In this document: positions 1-9,314 of the stretch, one piece after another
How the letters are laid out: each line of letters begins with the position of its first letter
Numbering within the stretch: position 1 is the stretch's first letter
Position numbers and translations under genes: made by a program
Assembly (NCBI RefSeq): GCF_019263705.2
Contig: NZ_JADQDK010000001.1
Location: 1,860,001 to 1,924,000, forward strand
DNA: 64,000 nucleotides
Source of the DNA: Pseudonocardia abyssalis
GTDB lineage: Bacteria > Actinomycetota > Actinomycetes > Mycobacteriales > Pseudonocardiaceae
Direction of reading: 5' to 3'
Notes under the pieces: model-generated
The model's database searches: none
What the model was told of the DNA's origin: nothing
Seen by the model: only the letters and a program-made list of their open reading frames with translations

Positions 1-205
1 CGACCTCGCGCTCCAGCGCGCGGAACGCGTCCTCGCCGTCGTGCAGGAACATGTCGGCGATCGGCTTCCCGGCCCGTTCGACGATCAGCGCGTCGACGTC
101 GGTGAAGCCGACGCCGAGCCGGCGGGCGAGCACCTTGCCGACGGTCGTCTTGCCGGCGCCGGGCGGGCCGACGAGCACCAGCCTCGGGCGGAGTGGGGCG
201 GTCAT
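1..205 (-). CDS. aroK: Shikimate kinase, N-terminal part (cut by window edge)
   Basis: Phosphorylates shikimate at the 3-hydroxyl using ATP, fifth step of the chorismate pathway, in the cytosol. The visible 68 residues start at an ATG and show the P-loop GPPGAGKTT at residues 13-21 and the FTDVDALI segment at 34-41 that carries the shikimate-binding aspartate. The rest of the protein lies beyond base 1. It is on the same strand as aroC, as in the mycobacterial aroC-aroK-aroB-aroD order, but about 780 bases separate the two genes here, so it probably has its own promoter. Identification is secure; only completeness is limited. Confidence 0.93.
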   Translation of the reverse strand, partial: MTAPLRPRLVLVGPPGAGKTTVGKVLARRLGVGFTDVDALIVERAGKPIADMFLHDGEDAFRALEREV

Positions 206-379
206 CGGTCGAGCGTAGTGACCGGGCCGGGACCATCGCGCCGGCACCGCCCGGTGACCCTCCGCGCCCCCTCCCGTCGACCGACCCGGTGGCGCGATAG
301 CCTCCCGTGGCGTCGATGCGGCGCACGGTGACGACTCCCGCCCCGCGGCCCGGGGTGATCGCACGATCGGAGAACCGGC

Positions 380-730
380 GTGGACCACGGCGAACAGGAC
401 CACCGGCTCCCCCCGCGGCGCGAGCAGCTCCCGCTCCCCCGCCGCGACGGCCGGTCCCACCTCGAACCGCAGCTGCGCGACCCCCGTGGCTCCGGCTCCG
501 GCACCCCCTTCGCGGCGTTCGACGCGGGCTCCGGGCTCGAGGCCGGACCCGGCGGATCCGCGGCCGACGCCTCTCCGGGCGACGCCTCTCCGGGCGACGA
601 CGGCCCGGCCGGTCGTGCAGGTACCGGCGCGGACGATCCCATCGGCACCGCCCCGCCGGAGAGCCGCGCCGCGATCTTCCGCGCCGCCGTCCGCAGGGCC
701 GTCGACCGGTCGTCGCGCCGCACCGGCTGA
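380..730 (+). CDS. Hypothetical disordered 116-aa protein
   Basis: I do not recognise this protein. The GTG start follows a GGAG eight bases upstream, and third codon positions are almost all G or C, which is how real genes in this window look. The first 35 residues are rich in Arg and Pro, the middle (about 45-85) in Gly, Ala, Asp and Ser, and the C-terminus (about 90-116) could form a basic helix. No membrane segment or known motif is visible. A 15-bp tandem duplication lies inside it. It is alone on the plus strand between aroC and aroK, and a long hairpin follows it. It could still be a chance open frame. Confidence 0.42.
   Translation: MDHGEQDHRLPPRREQLPLPRRDGRSHLEPQLRDPRGSGSGTPFAAFDAGSGLEAGPGGSAADASPGDASPGDDGPAGRAGTGADDPIGTAPPESRAAIFRAAVRRAVDRSSRRTG
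566..595. repeat. 15-bp tandem duplication
   Basis: The unit gacgcctctccgggc occurs twice in a row and a partial third copy (gacga) follows. It encodes DASPG twice in the hypothetical protein at 380-730. The 15-bp period keeps the reading frame and recurs at other loci in this window. Confidence 0.85.
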
Positions 731-791
731 CCCGTCCCGGTCCTCCGCGCCGGTCCCCGGCGCGCACGACCGTCACCGTAGTGGTGGACGC

Positions 792-857
792 GGTGATCAG
801 CGGTGTGGAACGGGGTGCGGGCCGGGACCCGCCCCCTGTTCCGAGACGCTGATCACC
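792..857. terminator. Long two-part hairpin between convergent genes
   Basis: The outer arms ggtgatcagcg (792-802) and cgctgatcacc (847-857) are perfectly complementary. Inside them lies a second stem of 15 positions with two mismatches (807-821 with 828-842) and a 6-base loop at 822-827. A 4x4 internal bulge separates the stems. It lies between the end of the plus-strand hypothetical gene (730) and the end of leftward aroC (989), so a bidirectional terminator is the simplest reading. There is no T-tract, which is usual for actinobacteria. An RNA regulatory element is an alternative. Confidence 0.6.
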
Positions 858-988
858 AGCCGGGCACGCGGACGCGATCGACGTCAGAGGGGTCGGCGGC
901 CCGCGACAGCCCTCCTCCGTCGATCTCGTGGCGGGGCGACGGTGCCCGGTCCCCTCGACGTGACGACCGCCCGGCCCGCCGTGGAGGG

Positions 989-2161
989 TCAGGCGTGCGC
1001 GGCCCGGTAGGACGCGACGTTGCGGCGGGTCTCGTCGAGCGAGTCGCCCCCGAACTTCTCCAGCGCCGCCTCGGCCAGCACCAGTGCCACCATCGACTCG
1101 GCGACGACACCGGCCCGCGGGACCGCGCACGCGTCGGAGCGCTGGTGGATCGCGGTGGCCTCCTCGCCGGTGGCGGTGTCGATGGTGCGCAGGGCCCGGG
1201 GCACGGTGGAGATCGGCTTCATCGCCACCCGCACGCGCACCGGCTCGCCGTTGGTCATGCCTCCCTCGATGCCGCCCGCACGGTTGGACAGCCGCTTCAC
1301 CGGGTCGCCCGGGATCATCTCGTCGTGGGCCGCGCTGCCGCGGCGGTGCGCGGTGCGGAAGCCGTCGCCGATCTCGACGCCCTTCATCGCCTGGATGCTC
1401 ATCAGCGCACCGGCGAGCCGCCCGTCGAGCCTGCGGTCGGACTGGACGTAGGACCCCACACCCACCGGCATCCCGTACGCGATCACCTCGATGACCCCGC
1501 CGAGGGTGTCGGCGTCCTCGTGGGCGGCGTCGATCTCGGCGATCATGTGCGCGGTGGTCTCCGCGGAGAACGCGCGGACCGGGCTGGCGTCGACGCGCTC
1601 GAGGTCGCCGGGGCCGGGGACGGGGTCGTCCTCCGGGGCGTCGACGGCGCCGATCGCCACGACGTGCGACACGATGTCGACCCCGAGGGCCTGCTTGAGG
1701 AACGCCTTCGCCACGGTGCCCATGACGACCTTCGCGGCCGTCTCGCGGGCGCTCGCCCGCTCCAGCACCGGACGGGCGTCGTCGAAGCCGAACTTCGTCA
1801 TGCCGGCGAGGTCGGCGTGGCCGGGCCGGGGTCGGGTGAGCGGGGCGTTGCGTGCGCGGCCCGCGATCAGCTCGGGATCCACCGGGTCGGCCGCCATGAC
1901 GGTCTCCCACTTCGGCCACTCGGTGTTGGCGATGCGCACCGCGACCGGGCCGCCCTGCGTCAGGCCGTGCCGGAGGCCGCCGATCACCTCGAGCTCGTCG
2001 GCCTCGAACGCCATCCGGGGGCTGCGGCCGTGGCCCAGCTTCCGGCGCGCCAGCTCGGCGCCCAGCTCCTTGGTCGTGATCTCGACACCGGCGACCATGC
2101 CCTCCAGCACGGCGACCAGCGCGGGACCGTGGGACTCCCCGGCGGTGATCCAACGCAGCAC
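989..2161 (-). CDS. aroC: Chorismate synthase
   Basis: Converts 5-enolpyruvylshikimate-3-phosphate to chorismate, the last shared step to aromatic amino acids, folate and menaquinone; the enzyme is cytosolic and needs reduced FMN. The 390 residues match the usual length. The family's first signature GESHGPAL is at residues 8-15, followed by GRSPRM and the conserved RPGHADL region, and [10 protein letters not shown] in the C-terminal half. The start is a GTG giving [12 protein letters not shown], the normal N-terminus. The prepilin peptidase ends only 12 bases upstream, so the two are probably cotranscribed. Confidence 0.97.
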   Translation of the reverse strand: MLRWITAGESHGPALVAVLEGMVAGVEITTKELGAELARRKLGHGRSPRMAFEADELEVIGGLRHGLTQGGPVAVRIANTEWPKWETVMAADPVDPELIAGRARNAPLTRPRPGHADLAGMTKFGFDDARPVLERASARETAAKVVMGTVAKAFLKQALGVDIVSHVVAIGAVDAPEDDPVPGPGDLERVDASPVRAFSAETTAHMIAEIDAAHEDADTLGGVIEVIAYGMPVGVGSYVQSDRRLDGRLAGALMSIQAMKGVEIGDGFRTAHRRGSAAHDEMIPGDPVKRLSNRAGGIEGGMTNGEPVRVRVAMKPISTVPRALRTIDTATGEEATAIHQRSDACAVPRAGVVAESMVALVLAEAALEKFGGDSLDETRRNVASYRAAHA

Positions 2162-2173
2162 GCCGCCATCCTC

Positions 2174-2836
2174 TCACCAGGGACCACCCGCACCCGCCGC
2201 GGCCGCCACCAGCACGACCGCCGACCCCACCACCATCGACGGACCGTGCGGCACCGCTCTGCGACCACACGCCGCCGCGCGCCCCAGCGTCAGGACCGAC
2301 GCCAGCACCGCCGCGAGGAGGAGCGCGGGCCAGGACACCACGGCCAGCGGCGCCCCGAGCGACGCCGCCAGCTTCACGTCACCCGCCCCGAGCGCCCCGG
2401 GAGCCGCGAGGTGGACCGCGGCGTGCACCCCGGCCGCGAGCAGCACGCCGGGCACCGCCCGCCCGACGGCGTCGGGGCCCAGCGGCGTGACCAGCAGGAG
2501 TGCGGCAGGCACCGCGGGCAGCGTGAGGGCGTCGGGCAGGCGGTGGTGCCGCAGGTCGACCAGCCCTGCCGCGACCCCGAACCAGGCCGTCCCGAGCAGC
2601 ACCGGCACCCACCGTCCCGGCAGCACTCCCGCGGCCCAGGCCCCGACGACGGCGGCCCACGGCGCCGCCACCGCGACCTCGCACACCGGCACGCGCACCC
2701 GCGTCCCCCGCGCCATCCGCCCCAGCAGCACGCGGACGGCCGCACCGGCCGCCGCACCGGCCAGGGCCCCGAGCAGACCCGCGCCCGACACCCCGGGCCA
2801 GAACACCCCGTCACCGAGCGCTCCCGTCCCGATCAC
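2174..2836 (-). CDS. Prepilin peptidase, A24 family
   Basis: Predicted membrane aspartyl protease that cleaves the leader of type IV pilin-like (in actinobacteria Flp/Tad) prepilins. The roughly 220 residues are mostly hydrophobic segments. The two catalytic aspartates are visible: one in GLVDLRHHRLPD and one in GAGDVKLAASLG, the family GxGD motif. I chose the GTG at 2836, preceded by a G-rich Shine-Dalgarno-like stretch; the frame stays open further upstream but there it runs opposite the PPOX gene and looks non-coding. It corresponds to Rv2551c of M. tuberculosis. No pilin genes lie nearby, so its substrate is encoded elsewhere. Confidence 0.85.
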   Translation of the reverse strand: MIGTGALGDGVFWPGVSGAGLLGALAGAAAGAAVRVLLGRMARGTRVRVPVCEVAVAAPWAAVVGAWAAGVLPGRWVPVLLGTAWFGVAAGLVDLRHHRLPDALTLPAVPAALLLVTPLGPDAVGRAVPGVLLAAGVHAAVHLAAPGALGAGDVKLAASLGAPLAVVSWPALLLAAVLASVLTLGRAAACGRRAVPHGPSMVVGSAVVLVAAAAGAGGPW

Positions 2837-3026
2837 CCTGACACCCCCCGTCCGCCCGATCCGGTTCCCCGCCTCCCGGTCCAGCGTCGGGTCCGAGGTC
2901 GTCCCACGCCAGACCCCCACCACCGGTTGTGGACGGGCGCACCGCGAGGTGGACGACCCGGCCCGGGAGCGGTTCCCGGCGGGCCCGATGTGGTAAGCCC
3001 GGGGGCACCGACCGACAGGAGTTCCC

Positions 3027-3461
3027 ATGGCGTCCGACCCCGCTCTGCTCGACCTGTTCACCGAGATCGGCGGTGGCGTCCTCATCACGCTCAAGCGCGA
3101 CGGGCGGCCCCAGTCCTCCGTGGTGACCCACGCGTTCGACCCGGCCACCCGCACGCTCCGGATCTCCGTGACCGAGGGACGGGCCAAGACGCGCAACCTG
3201 CGCCGCGACCCGCGGGTCAGCTACCAGGTCACCCGGCCCGACCTCACCGCCTACGCGGTCGGAGAGGGCACCGCGCAGCTCACCGCGACGGCCGCGGACC
3301 CGCACGACGACACCGTGCAGGCGCTGGTCACCTACTACCGCGACGTGCGCGGCGAGCACCCCGACTGGGACGACTACCGGGCGGCGATGGTCGCCGAGGG
3401 CCGCGTCCTGCTCACCGTCGTCGTCGACCACGTCTACGGCTGGGTGCCGCCGGCCGCGTGA
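3027..3461 (+). CDS. PPOX-class flavin/F420-dependent oxidoreductase
   Basis: Small split-barrel protein of the pyridoxamine-5'-phosphate-oxidase-like superfamily; many actinobacterial members bind F420 or FMN and reduce diverse substrates. The 144 residues include the typical opening with ITLKRDGRPQSSVV (about 20-33), the TEGRAKTRNLRRDPRVSY segment (about 49-66) expected to contact the cofactor phosphate, and the closing strand VYGW near the C-terminus. A clear AGGAG lies seven bases before the ATG. It stands with the next gene where mycobacteria carry aroE. The cofactor (F420 or FMN) cannot be decided from sequence alone. Confidence 0.85.
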   Translation: MASDPALLDLFTEIGGGVLITLKRDGRPQSSVVTHAFDPATRTLRISVTEGRAKTRNLRRDPRVSYQVTRPDLTAYAVGEGTAQLTATAADPHDDTVQALVTYYRDVRGEHPDWDDYRAAMVAEGRVLLTVVVDHVYGWVPPAA

Positions 3462-3480
3462 ACCGGGGCAGGATGACCTC

Positions 3481-4320
3481 ATGAACGAGGCTCGGGCGGT
3501 CGTGCGGGCCGAGGTCGACCACGGGAGCGCCGAGCTGGTGGGCGACCCCGACCGGCCGCAGGGCTGGACGCTGCTGGTCGACGGCACCGCACAGTCCCAC
3601 GTCGACCTCGACGACCCCACGCACCTCGAGTTCGAGTACGTGCGGCGGCTCGCGCACGTCGTCGACCTCGTCGCCCCGCCCACCGCGCCGCTGCGGGTGC
3701 TGCACCTCGGCGGCGGGGCCTGGACGCTGCCCCGCTACGTCGCCGCCACCCGCCCCGGCTCGACACAGCAGGTGGCGGAGATCGACGCCGGGCTGGTCGA
3801 CCTGGTGGCGGCGCGGCTGCCCGTCGACGGGTACGGGATCGAGGTCACCGTCGGCGACGCGCGGGCGGTGCTGACGGAGGTCCCGACCGGCTCGGTCGAC
3901 CTGCTCGTACTCGACGTGTTCGCCGGCGCACGCACCCCCGCCCATCTCACCACCACCGAGTTCGTCGCCGACGCCGCGCGGGTCCTCGCGCCGGGCGGGA
4001 TGTACGCGGCCAACGTCGCCGACGGCGGCGCGCTGCCGTTCGCCCGCACCCAGTTCGCCGTGGCCGGGTCCCGGTTCGCACGGCTGGCCGTCGTCGTCGC
4101 CCCGAACGTGCTCCAGGGGCGCCGCTTCGGCAACCTCGTGCTGCTCGCCCGCGACGGCGAACTGCCGGTGCAGGGTCTGGTCCGGCGCGCGGCGGGCGAC
4201 CCGTTCCCCGCCCGCGTGCTGGACGACGCGCAGGTCCGGGAGCTGGCCACGACCCCGGTCGGCGACCGCGGGGCCACCCCGTCCCCGATGCCGCCGTCCG
4301 GCTTCTTCGGCCGGCCCTGA
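3481..4320 (+). CDS. Spermidine synthase-like methyltransferase-fold protein
   Basis: Belongs to the spermidine/spermine synthase (PABS) fold group, close to class I methyltransferases. The nucleotide-binding loop VLHLGGGAWTLPRY is near residue 75, followed by the acidic VAEIDAGLV that would hold the ribose, then VTVGDARAVL and LLVLDVFAG (about 140). Members linked to polyamine synthesis keep further substrate residues that I cannot confirm here, so the substrate is open. The gene starts 19 bases after the PPOX gene and is probably cotranscribed. Its stop lies 13 bases from the convergent mltG. Confidence 0.78.
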   Translation: MNEARAVVRAEVDHGSAELVGDPDRPQGWTLLVDGTAQSHVDLDDPTHLEFEYVRRLAHVVDLVAPPTAPLRVLHLGGGAWTLPRYVAATRPGSTQQVAEIDAGLVDLVAARLPVDGYGIEVTVGDARAVLTEVPTGSVDLLVLDVFAGARTPAHLTTTEFVADAARVLAPGGMYAANVADGGALPFARTQFAVAGSRFARLAVVVAPNVLQGRRFGNLVLLARDGELPVQGLVRRAAGDPFPARVLDDAQVRELATTPVGDRGATPSPMPPSGFFGRP

Positions 4321-4333
4321 CCCGGGCGACCGG

Positions 4334-5827
4334 TCAGAAGGCCCCGTTGTCGCGCGCGAGCTGGACGTTGGCGGTGTGCTCGGCGAACGTCTCGGCGAAG
4401 CACGACGTGCCGTCGGTCTGGCAGCGCACGAAGAAGAACCACGGGCCGGGCTCGGGGTCGAGCGCGGCGGCGACGGCCTCACGGCCGGGTGCGGCGATCG
4501 GCGTCGGCGGCAGGCCCGCGGTGGCGTAGCTGTTGTACGGACCCGGGGTGCTGCGGTCCTCGGCCGTGGTGCGCAGGGCCTGCAGGTCCAGCGGGTAGTT
4601 GACGGTGGAGTCCAGCTCGAGGCGCTGCCCGATCTGCAGGCGGTTGTAGACCACCCGCGCGACCTTGGGCATGTCCGGCGTGATGCCCTCCTTCTCCACC
4701 AGCGACGAGATGATCAGCACCTCGTACGGCGAGGTCCCGATCGCGTCGGCCCCGGCGACGATGCCACCGGCCTCGAGCCGGGCCGTCGACGTGGCCAGCA
4801 GGCCCTGCAACACCTCGACGGCCGTCCGACCCGGCTCCACCTCGTAGAGGCCGGGGACGAGCAGGCCCTCCAGGCGGCGCACCGGGTCGGCGGCCGAGAC
4901 GGCCTCCTGCGCCCACGACGGGACCCCGAGCTCGGCCGGGTCGGTCTCCGCCATCGCCGAGCGCAGGTCCTCGACGCCCACGCACGAGTCCGCACCGTCG
5001 ATCGTGGCGCAGGTGGCCCGCGAGATGAGCGTGAGGACGCCGGGCGCGACGGTGCCGTCCGGGGCGCTGGTGTCGTCGAGCTGGACACCGCCGCGGATCT
5101 CCAGCTGACCCACGCGGGCGTCGGGTTCGAGCAGTCGTTCGACCGCCGCGGTGGCGGACATCCGCGAGCGCATCTGGTACGAACCGGGCTGCACACCGAG
5201 GATCCGGTCGTCCTGCTCGGCGGCGTCGAGGAACGCGGCGACGCTCGCCACGACCCCGGTGCTCTCCAGGGTGCGGCCGATCGCGGCGGTGGAGTCGCCG
5301 TCGGCGACCCGGACGATCACGTCGCCCTCCCCCGCACCCTCGAAGTCGGCGGCCGAGGTCAGCGAGCGGAACAGGTAGACCGCGCCGCCGACGACGGCCA
5401 CCAGTAGCACCGCGACGGCGAGCAGCAGGACCCCGCTGCGGCGCGCCCGGCCCGGAGCCCGACGCCCGCGCGCGGGTGCGCCCGACCGGCCGTCCCCGTC
5501 CGGGTGACCGTCCCTGCCGTCCCCGTCCCTGCCGTCCGCGTCCCTGCCGTCCCCGTCCCTGCCGTCCCCGTCCCTGCCGTCCCCGTCGGGACGGGGGTCC
5601 CGGTCCAGGTAGGGGCCCCGGTCCGCGGAGGAGTCCCGGTCGGAGCGGCCGGTCGCCGTGGCACCGGCGCCGCGCACCACGGGGATCGGGGCGGTCGCGG
5701 CCTCGCTCGCGGGATCGGCGGCCGATCCGTCGACGGCGCGCAAGCGGGTCGTCGGGCCGTCGATGTCCACAACGCCGGAGGGTAACGATCGGGTCTCCCC
5801 CGTACCCGACGGGGGTTGAGCACTCAC
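4334..5827 (-). CDS. mltG: Endolytic transglycosylase MltG
   Basis: Membrane-bound lytic transglycosylase that cuts nascent peptidoglycan and ends glycan strands. The 497 residues comprise a cytoplasmic, disordered N-terminus, one transmembrane helix at about 131-153 after a basic RARR stretch, and the extracellular YceG domain. The conserved SSLVEKEG at about 375-381 holds the catalytic glutamate, followed by VVYNRL and the LDSTVNYPL region. The N-terminus contains a run of Asp-Gly-Arg pentapeptides (about 81-114) encoded by a 15-bp tandem repeat. A GTG start is used. ruvX ends about 40 bases upstream, matching the conserved alaS-ruvX-mltG order. Confidence 0.95.
   Translation of the reverse strand: MSAQPPSGTGETRSLPSGVVDIDGPTTRLRAVDGSAADPASEAATAPIPVVRGAGATATGRSDRDSSADRGPYLDRDPRPDGDGRDGDGRDGDGRDADGRDGDGRDGHPDGDGRSGAPARGRRAPGRARRSGVLLLAVAVLLVAVVGGAVYLFRSLTSAADFEGAGEGDVIVRVADGDSTAAIGRTLESTGVVASVAAFLDAAEQDDRILGVQPGSYQMRSRMSATAAVERLLEPDARVGQLEIRGGVQLDDTSAPDGTVAPGVLTLISRATCATIDGADSCVGVEDLRSAMAETDPAELGVPSWAQEAVSAADPVRRLEGLLVPGLYEVEPGRTAVEVLQGLLATSTARLEAGGIVAGADAIGTSPYEVLIISSLVEKEGITPDMPKVARVVYNRLQIGQRLELDSTVNYPLDLQALRTTAEDRSTPGPYNSYATAGLPPTPIAAPGREAVAAALDPEPGPWFFFVRCQTDGTSCFAETFAEHTANVQLARDNGAF
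5511..5587. repeat. 15-bp tandem repeat in mltG
   Basis: Four full units of ccccgtccctgccgt (one with ccgcgt) lie at 5521-5580, with partial copies on both sides. On the minus strand they encode repeated GDGRD/ADGRD pentapeptides in the cytoplasmic tail of MltG. The unit is a multiple of three, so copy-number change would preserve the frame. Confidence 0.95.
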
Positions 5828-5867
5828 CTGGTCCGATTCGTCCGGTTCACCGTCCGGGGGCCGGTGA

Positions 5868-6299
5868 TCAGCGATGACGGTCCAGCCAGCCCTGGAGGAT
5901 GCCGACCGCGGCGACCTGGTCGACGACGGCCCGCTGCTTGCGGCCCTTGCGTCCGCTCTCGCGCATCTGCCGCGTGGCGACGACGGTGGTGAGCCGCTCG
6001 TCGGACAGCTCGATCGGGACGCCCACCGCGGGCTCCAGCGACGCCACGAACGCGCGCGCGGCCTCCGCGGCCGGGCCCTCGCGCCCGGCGAGCGTGCGCG
6101 GCAGCCCCACCACGAGCCCGACCGCCTCGTGCTCGGCGACCAGCGCCGCGATGGCGGCCACGTCGGTACCGCCGTCGATGTCGCGCGGCACGGTGGCCAG
6201 CGGCGTCGCGATCAGCCCGTCCGGGTCGGAGAGCGCCACCCCGACCCGGACGGACCCGACGTCGATACCGAGCCGGCGCCCGCGCCTAGCGACCGGCAC
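5868..6299 (-). CDS. ruvX: RuvX/YqgF-family RNase H-fold nuclease
   Basis: Putative pre-16S rRNA processing nuclease (formerly annotated as Holliday junction resolvase). The 143 residues show the RNase H-like start LGIDVGSVRVGVALSD near residue 10, LVVGLPRTLAG in the middle and SDERLTTVVA, which together bring the metal-binding acidic residues. I placed the start at the GTG at 6299, just inside the end of alaS's trailer; the frame is open further upstream but overlaps alaS. It lies two bases from the alaS stop and ahead of mltG, so the three form one leftward operon. Confidence 0.92.
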   Translation of the reverse strand: MPVARRGRRLGIDVGSVRVGVALSDPDGLIATPLATVPRDIDGGTDVAAIAALVAEHEAVGLVVGLPRTLAGREGPAAEAARAFVASLEPAVGVPIELSDERLTTVVATRQMRESGRKGRKQRAVVDQVAAVGILQGWLDRHR

Positions 6300-6301
6300 G
6301 G

Positions 6302-8968
6302 CTACCGGGCACGCAGGTGCGCCCGGAGGGCCTCCACCGCGGCCGGGATGCCGGCCGGGTCGGTGCCACCGCCCTGCGCGAGGTCCGGCTTGCCGCCGCC
6401 CCGGCCGCCGACGGCCGCCGCGAAGGACGGGATCAGCTTGCCTGCGGCGAGCCCGGCGTCGCGGGCCGCGGAGGTGGTGGCCACGACGAAGGCGACCTTG
6501 TCGCCGTCCCCGGAGAACAGGGCCACCACACCCGGGCGCGGGCCCAGCCGGCCGCGGACGTCGGCGGCCAGGGCCCGCAGGTCGTTGCCGCCCACCCCGT
6601 CCGGAGCAGCGACCGCGACGAGCGCGACCCCGCCCACGTCCTCGGCGCCGCCGGCGAGGGCGCCCGCCGAGGACAGCACGGCGTCGGCCCGGACCTTCTC
6701 CAGGTCGCGCTCGGCGGTGCGCAGCCGCTCGACGAGCCCGTTGATCCGCTCGGGCAGGTCGTCCGGGCGTACCTTGAGCTGCTCGGCGATGTTCGAGACC
6801 AGCACGTGCTCGCGCGAGAGGAACCGGAACGCGTCGAGCCCGACCAGGGCGTCGACCCGGCGCACGCCGGAGCCGATCGATCCCTCGGACAGCACCTTGA
6901 TCATGCCGATCTCGCCGGTGCGGCCCACGTGCGTGCCTCCGCACAGCTCCCGCGAGTAGTCGCCCATGTCGACCACGCGGACGCGGTCGCCGTACTTCTC
7001 GCCGAACAGCATCATCGCGCCGAGCGTGCGGGCCTCGTCCATCGTCGTCTCGTAGGACTCGACGGCGCGGTCCTCCTGCAGGACCGTGTTGACCTCGTCC
7101 TCGATCTCCGCGAGCGCGGCCGGGGCGACCCCGCCGCTCGGCGAGGTGAAGTCGAACCGCATGCGGCCGGGGGCGTTGAGCGAGCCGGCCTGCGCGGCCG
7201 ACGGGCCGAGAGCGCCGCGGACGCCGGCGTGCACGAGGTGCGTGGCGGTGTGGGCCCGGGAGATCGACGTGCGCCGGGCGACGTCCACGGTGGCCACGAC
7301 GGCCGCGTCGAGCGTGACCTCGCCCGCCGTGACCGTGCCGCGGTGCACGCGCAGCCCCGCGACGGGCGACTGCACGTCGTCGACGCGGACGGTGAACGAA
7401 CCGCCCGCCAGCGTGCCGGTGTCGGCCTGCTGGCCGCCCGCCTCGGCGTAGAACGGTGTGCGGTCGAGCACGATCTCCACGGCGTCGCCCTCGCGGGCTG
7501 CCGGCACCGGTACGCCGTCGACGAGCAGCCCGATGACGGTGCCCTCGGCGGCGAGCTCGGTGTAGCCGAGGAAGTCGACGGCCCCGTGGGTGTCGAGCAG
7601 TGCGCGGTAGATCGACCCGTCGCCGCCGTGACCGACCTTGTGCTTGGCGGCGTCGGCCTTCGCGCGGGTGCGCTGCTCCTGCATGAGCGCGGTGAAGCGG
7701 TCGCGGTCGACCTCGAGCCCGGCCTCCGCGGCCATCTCCAGCGTGAGGTCGATCGGGAAGCCGAACGTGTCGTGCAGCTGGAACGCGCGGTCCCCGGGCA
7801 GCACCGTGGCCCCGGAGGAGCGGGTCTCGGCCACCGCGGTGTCGAAGATCCGCTCGCCCGCGGTGAGCGTCTGCAGGAACGCCTCCTCCTCGGCGCGCAC
7901 GACCGCGGAGATCCGCTCGAAGTCGGTGACGAGTTCCGGGTAGGACGGCGCCATCGCGTCGCGGACGACCTCGGCGAACGCCCCGAGCACCGGCTCGGTG
8001 ACGCCGAGGAGCCGGGCGGAGCGCACGATCCGGCGCAGCAGGCGGCGCAGGACGTAGCCGCGGCCGTCGTTGGCGGGCGTCACGCCGTCGGCGATGATCA
8101 TCACACCGGAGCGGGCGTGGTCGGCGATGACGCGGAACCGGACGTCGTCCTCCTCCGAGGCGCCGTAGCGCCGCCCGGAGAACGCCTCGGCCCGGGCGAT
8201 GACCGGGCGCACGAGATCGGTCTCGTAGACGTTCGCGACGCCCTGCAGCAGGGTGGCGACCCGCTCGACACCCATGCCGGTGTCGATGTTGGGCCGCGGG
8301 AGCTTCCCGATCGGCGGGTGACCGAGCTTCGGGCTCAGGTCACCGCGCACGTCCTGCATGAAGACCAGGTTCCAGATCTCCAGGTAGCGGTTCTCGTCCG
8401 CGACCGGGCCGCCCTCGGCGCCGAACTCCGGCCCGCGGTCGTAGTAGATCTCCGAGCAGGGACCGCCGGGACCGGGCACACCCATGTCCCAGTAGTTGTC
8501 CTTGCCGTCGCGGCGCTGGATCCGCTCGGGCGGGAGCCCCGCGATGTCGCGCCACAGCCCGATGGCCTCGTCGTCGTCGAGGTAGACGGTGACCCACAGG
8601 CGCTCGGGGTCGAAGCCGTAGCCGCCCTCGTCCTGCGAGCCGGTGATCAGCTTCCAGGCGTGCTCGATCGCCCCGGCCTTGAAGTAGTCACCGAAGGAGA
8701 AGTTGCCGGCCATCTGGAAGAACGTGTTGTGCCGGGTGGTGCGGCCGACCTCGTCGATGTCGCCGGTGCGCACGCACTTCTGGATCGACGTGGCGGTCGG
8801 GTAGGGCGCCGACACCTCACCGAGGAAGTACGGCTTGAACTGCACCATCCCCGCGTTGACGAACAGCAGGTTGGGGTCGTCGAGGATGAGCGACGCACTG
8901 GGCACGCGGATGTGGCCCGCGGCGACGAAGTGGTCGGTGAAACGACGGACGATCTCGTGGGTCTGCAC
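6302..8968 (-). CDS. alaS: Alanyl-tRNA synthetase
   Basis: Charges tRNA-Ala with alanine in the cytosol and edits mischarged serine or glycine. At 888 residues it is full length. The class II catalytic domain begins at the N-terminus ([23 protein letters not shown]). The editing domain shows [10 protein letters not shown] around residue 573 and [15 protein letters not shown] around 677, the zinc-binding editing motifs. The C-terminal domain ends in the glycine-rich stretch [19 protein letters not shown] start gives the expected [11 protein letters not shown]-terminus. ruvX follows after two bases. Confidence 0.98.
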   Translation of the reverse strand: MQTHEIVRRFTDHFVAAGHIRVPSASLILDDPNLLFVNAGMVQFKPYFLGEVSAPYPTATSIQKCVRTGDIDEVGRTTRHNTFFQMAGNFSFGDYFKAGAIEHAWKLITGSQDEGGYGFDPERLWVTVYLDDDEAIGLWRDIAGLPPERIQRRDGKDNYWDMGVPGPGGPCSEIYYDRGPEFGAEGGPVADENRYLEIWNLVFMQDVRGDLSPKLGHPPIGKLPRPNIDTGMGVERVATLLQGVANVYETDLVRPVIARAEAFSGRRYGASEEDDVRFRVIADHARSGVMIIADGVTPANDGRGYVLRRLLRRIVRSARLLGVTEPVLGAFAEVVRDAMAPSYPELVTDFERISAVVRAEEEAFLQTLTAGERIFDTAVAETRSSGATVLPGDRAFQLHDTFGFPIDLTLEMAAEAGLEVDRDRFTALMQEQRTRAKADAAKHKVGHGGDGSIYRALLDTHGAVDFLGYTELAAEGTVIGLLVDGVPVPAAREGDAVEIVLDRTPFYAEAGGQQADTGTLAGGSFTVRVDDVQSPVAGLRVHRGTVTAGEVTLDAAVVATVDVARRTSISRAHTATHLVHAGVRGALGPSAAQAGSLNAPGRMRFDFTSPSGGVAPAALAEIEDEVNTVLQEDRAVESYETTMDEARTLGAMMLFGEKYGDRVRVVDMGDYSRELCGGTHVGRTGEIGMIKVLSEGSIGSGVRRVDALVGLDAFRFLSREHVLVSNIAEQLKVRPDDLPERINGLVERLRTAERDLEKVRADAVLSSAGALAGGAEDVGGVALVAVAAPDGVGGNDLRALAADVRGRLGPRPGVVALFSGDGDKVAFVVATTSAARDAGLAAGKLIPSFAAAVGGRGGGKPDLAQGGGTDPAGIPAAVEALRAHLRAR

Positions 8969-9017
8969 GCAAGGGGCTCTCTACCGAGGAGGAATGGGGC
9001 GGAGCGGCAGGGAGGGA

Positions 9018-9314
9018 CTAGTTCCCTGCCCGCGGCGCTCGCGCAGGAGCGGGCTCGGCGAGCGCCTCGGCGTAGGTGGGGACGTGCCCACCGGTACGGC
9101 GCTCGACCAGCTCGGTCAGCTCGCGCTCGCGGGCGTCCATGCCGGCGCGGACCTCGGCGCCGAACGCACCCAGGCCGGCCCCGAGCTCGCGCAGGCCGTC
9201 GGCGATGTTCCCACCGATGCCCGACGGCGTGACGGCGTGCGCGGCCCGGGTGGCACGACGGGTCACGTAGGAACCGGCGACCGCGCCGACCCCGACCCAG
9301 AACAACCGCTTCAT
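9018..9314 (-). CDS. Small conserved actinobacterial protein (DUF6167-like)
   Basis: 98 residues beginning MKRLFWVGVGAVAGSYVTRR, a short hydrophobic N-terminal segment followed by basic residues, then an amphipathic middle (HAVTPSGIGG, VRAGMDARERELTELVE) that may coil. It resembles the small protein found between DUF948 genes and alaS in many actinobacteria; the DUF number is from memory. The role is unknown; envelope association is plausible from the hydrophobic start. Its ATG overlaps the stop of a 25-codon frame by four bases, and alaS lies 49 bases downstream, so it belongs to the same leftward unit. Confidence 0.78.
   Translation of the reverse strand: MKRLFWVGVGAVAGSYVTRRATRAAHAVTPSGIGGNIADGLRELGAGLGAFGAEVRAGMDARERELTELVERRTGGHVPTYAEALAEPAPARAPRAGN

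Noticed and set aside
803..3484. Long plus-strand frames opposite aroC and the prepilin peptidase gene
   Set aside because: Arg/His/Pro-rich antisense composition typical of mirror frames in GC-rich genomes; the minus-strand genes are clearly real.
6317..9232. 971-codon plus-strand frame opposite alaS
   Set aside because: Antisense shadow; alaS is complete and conserved on the other strand.
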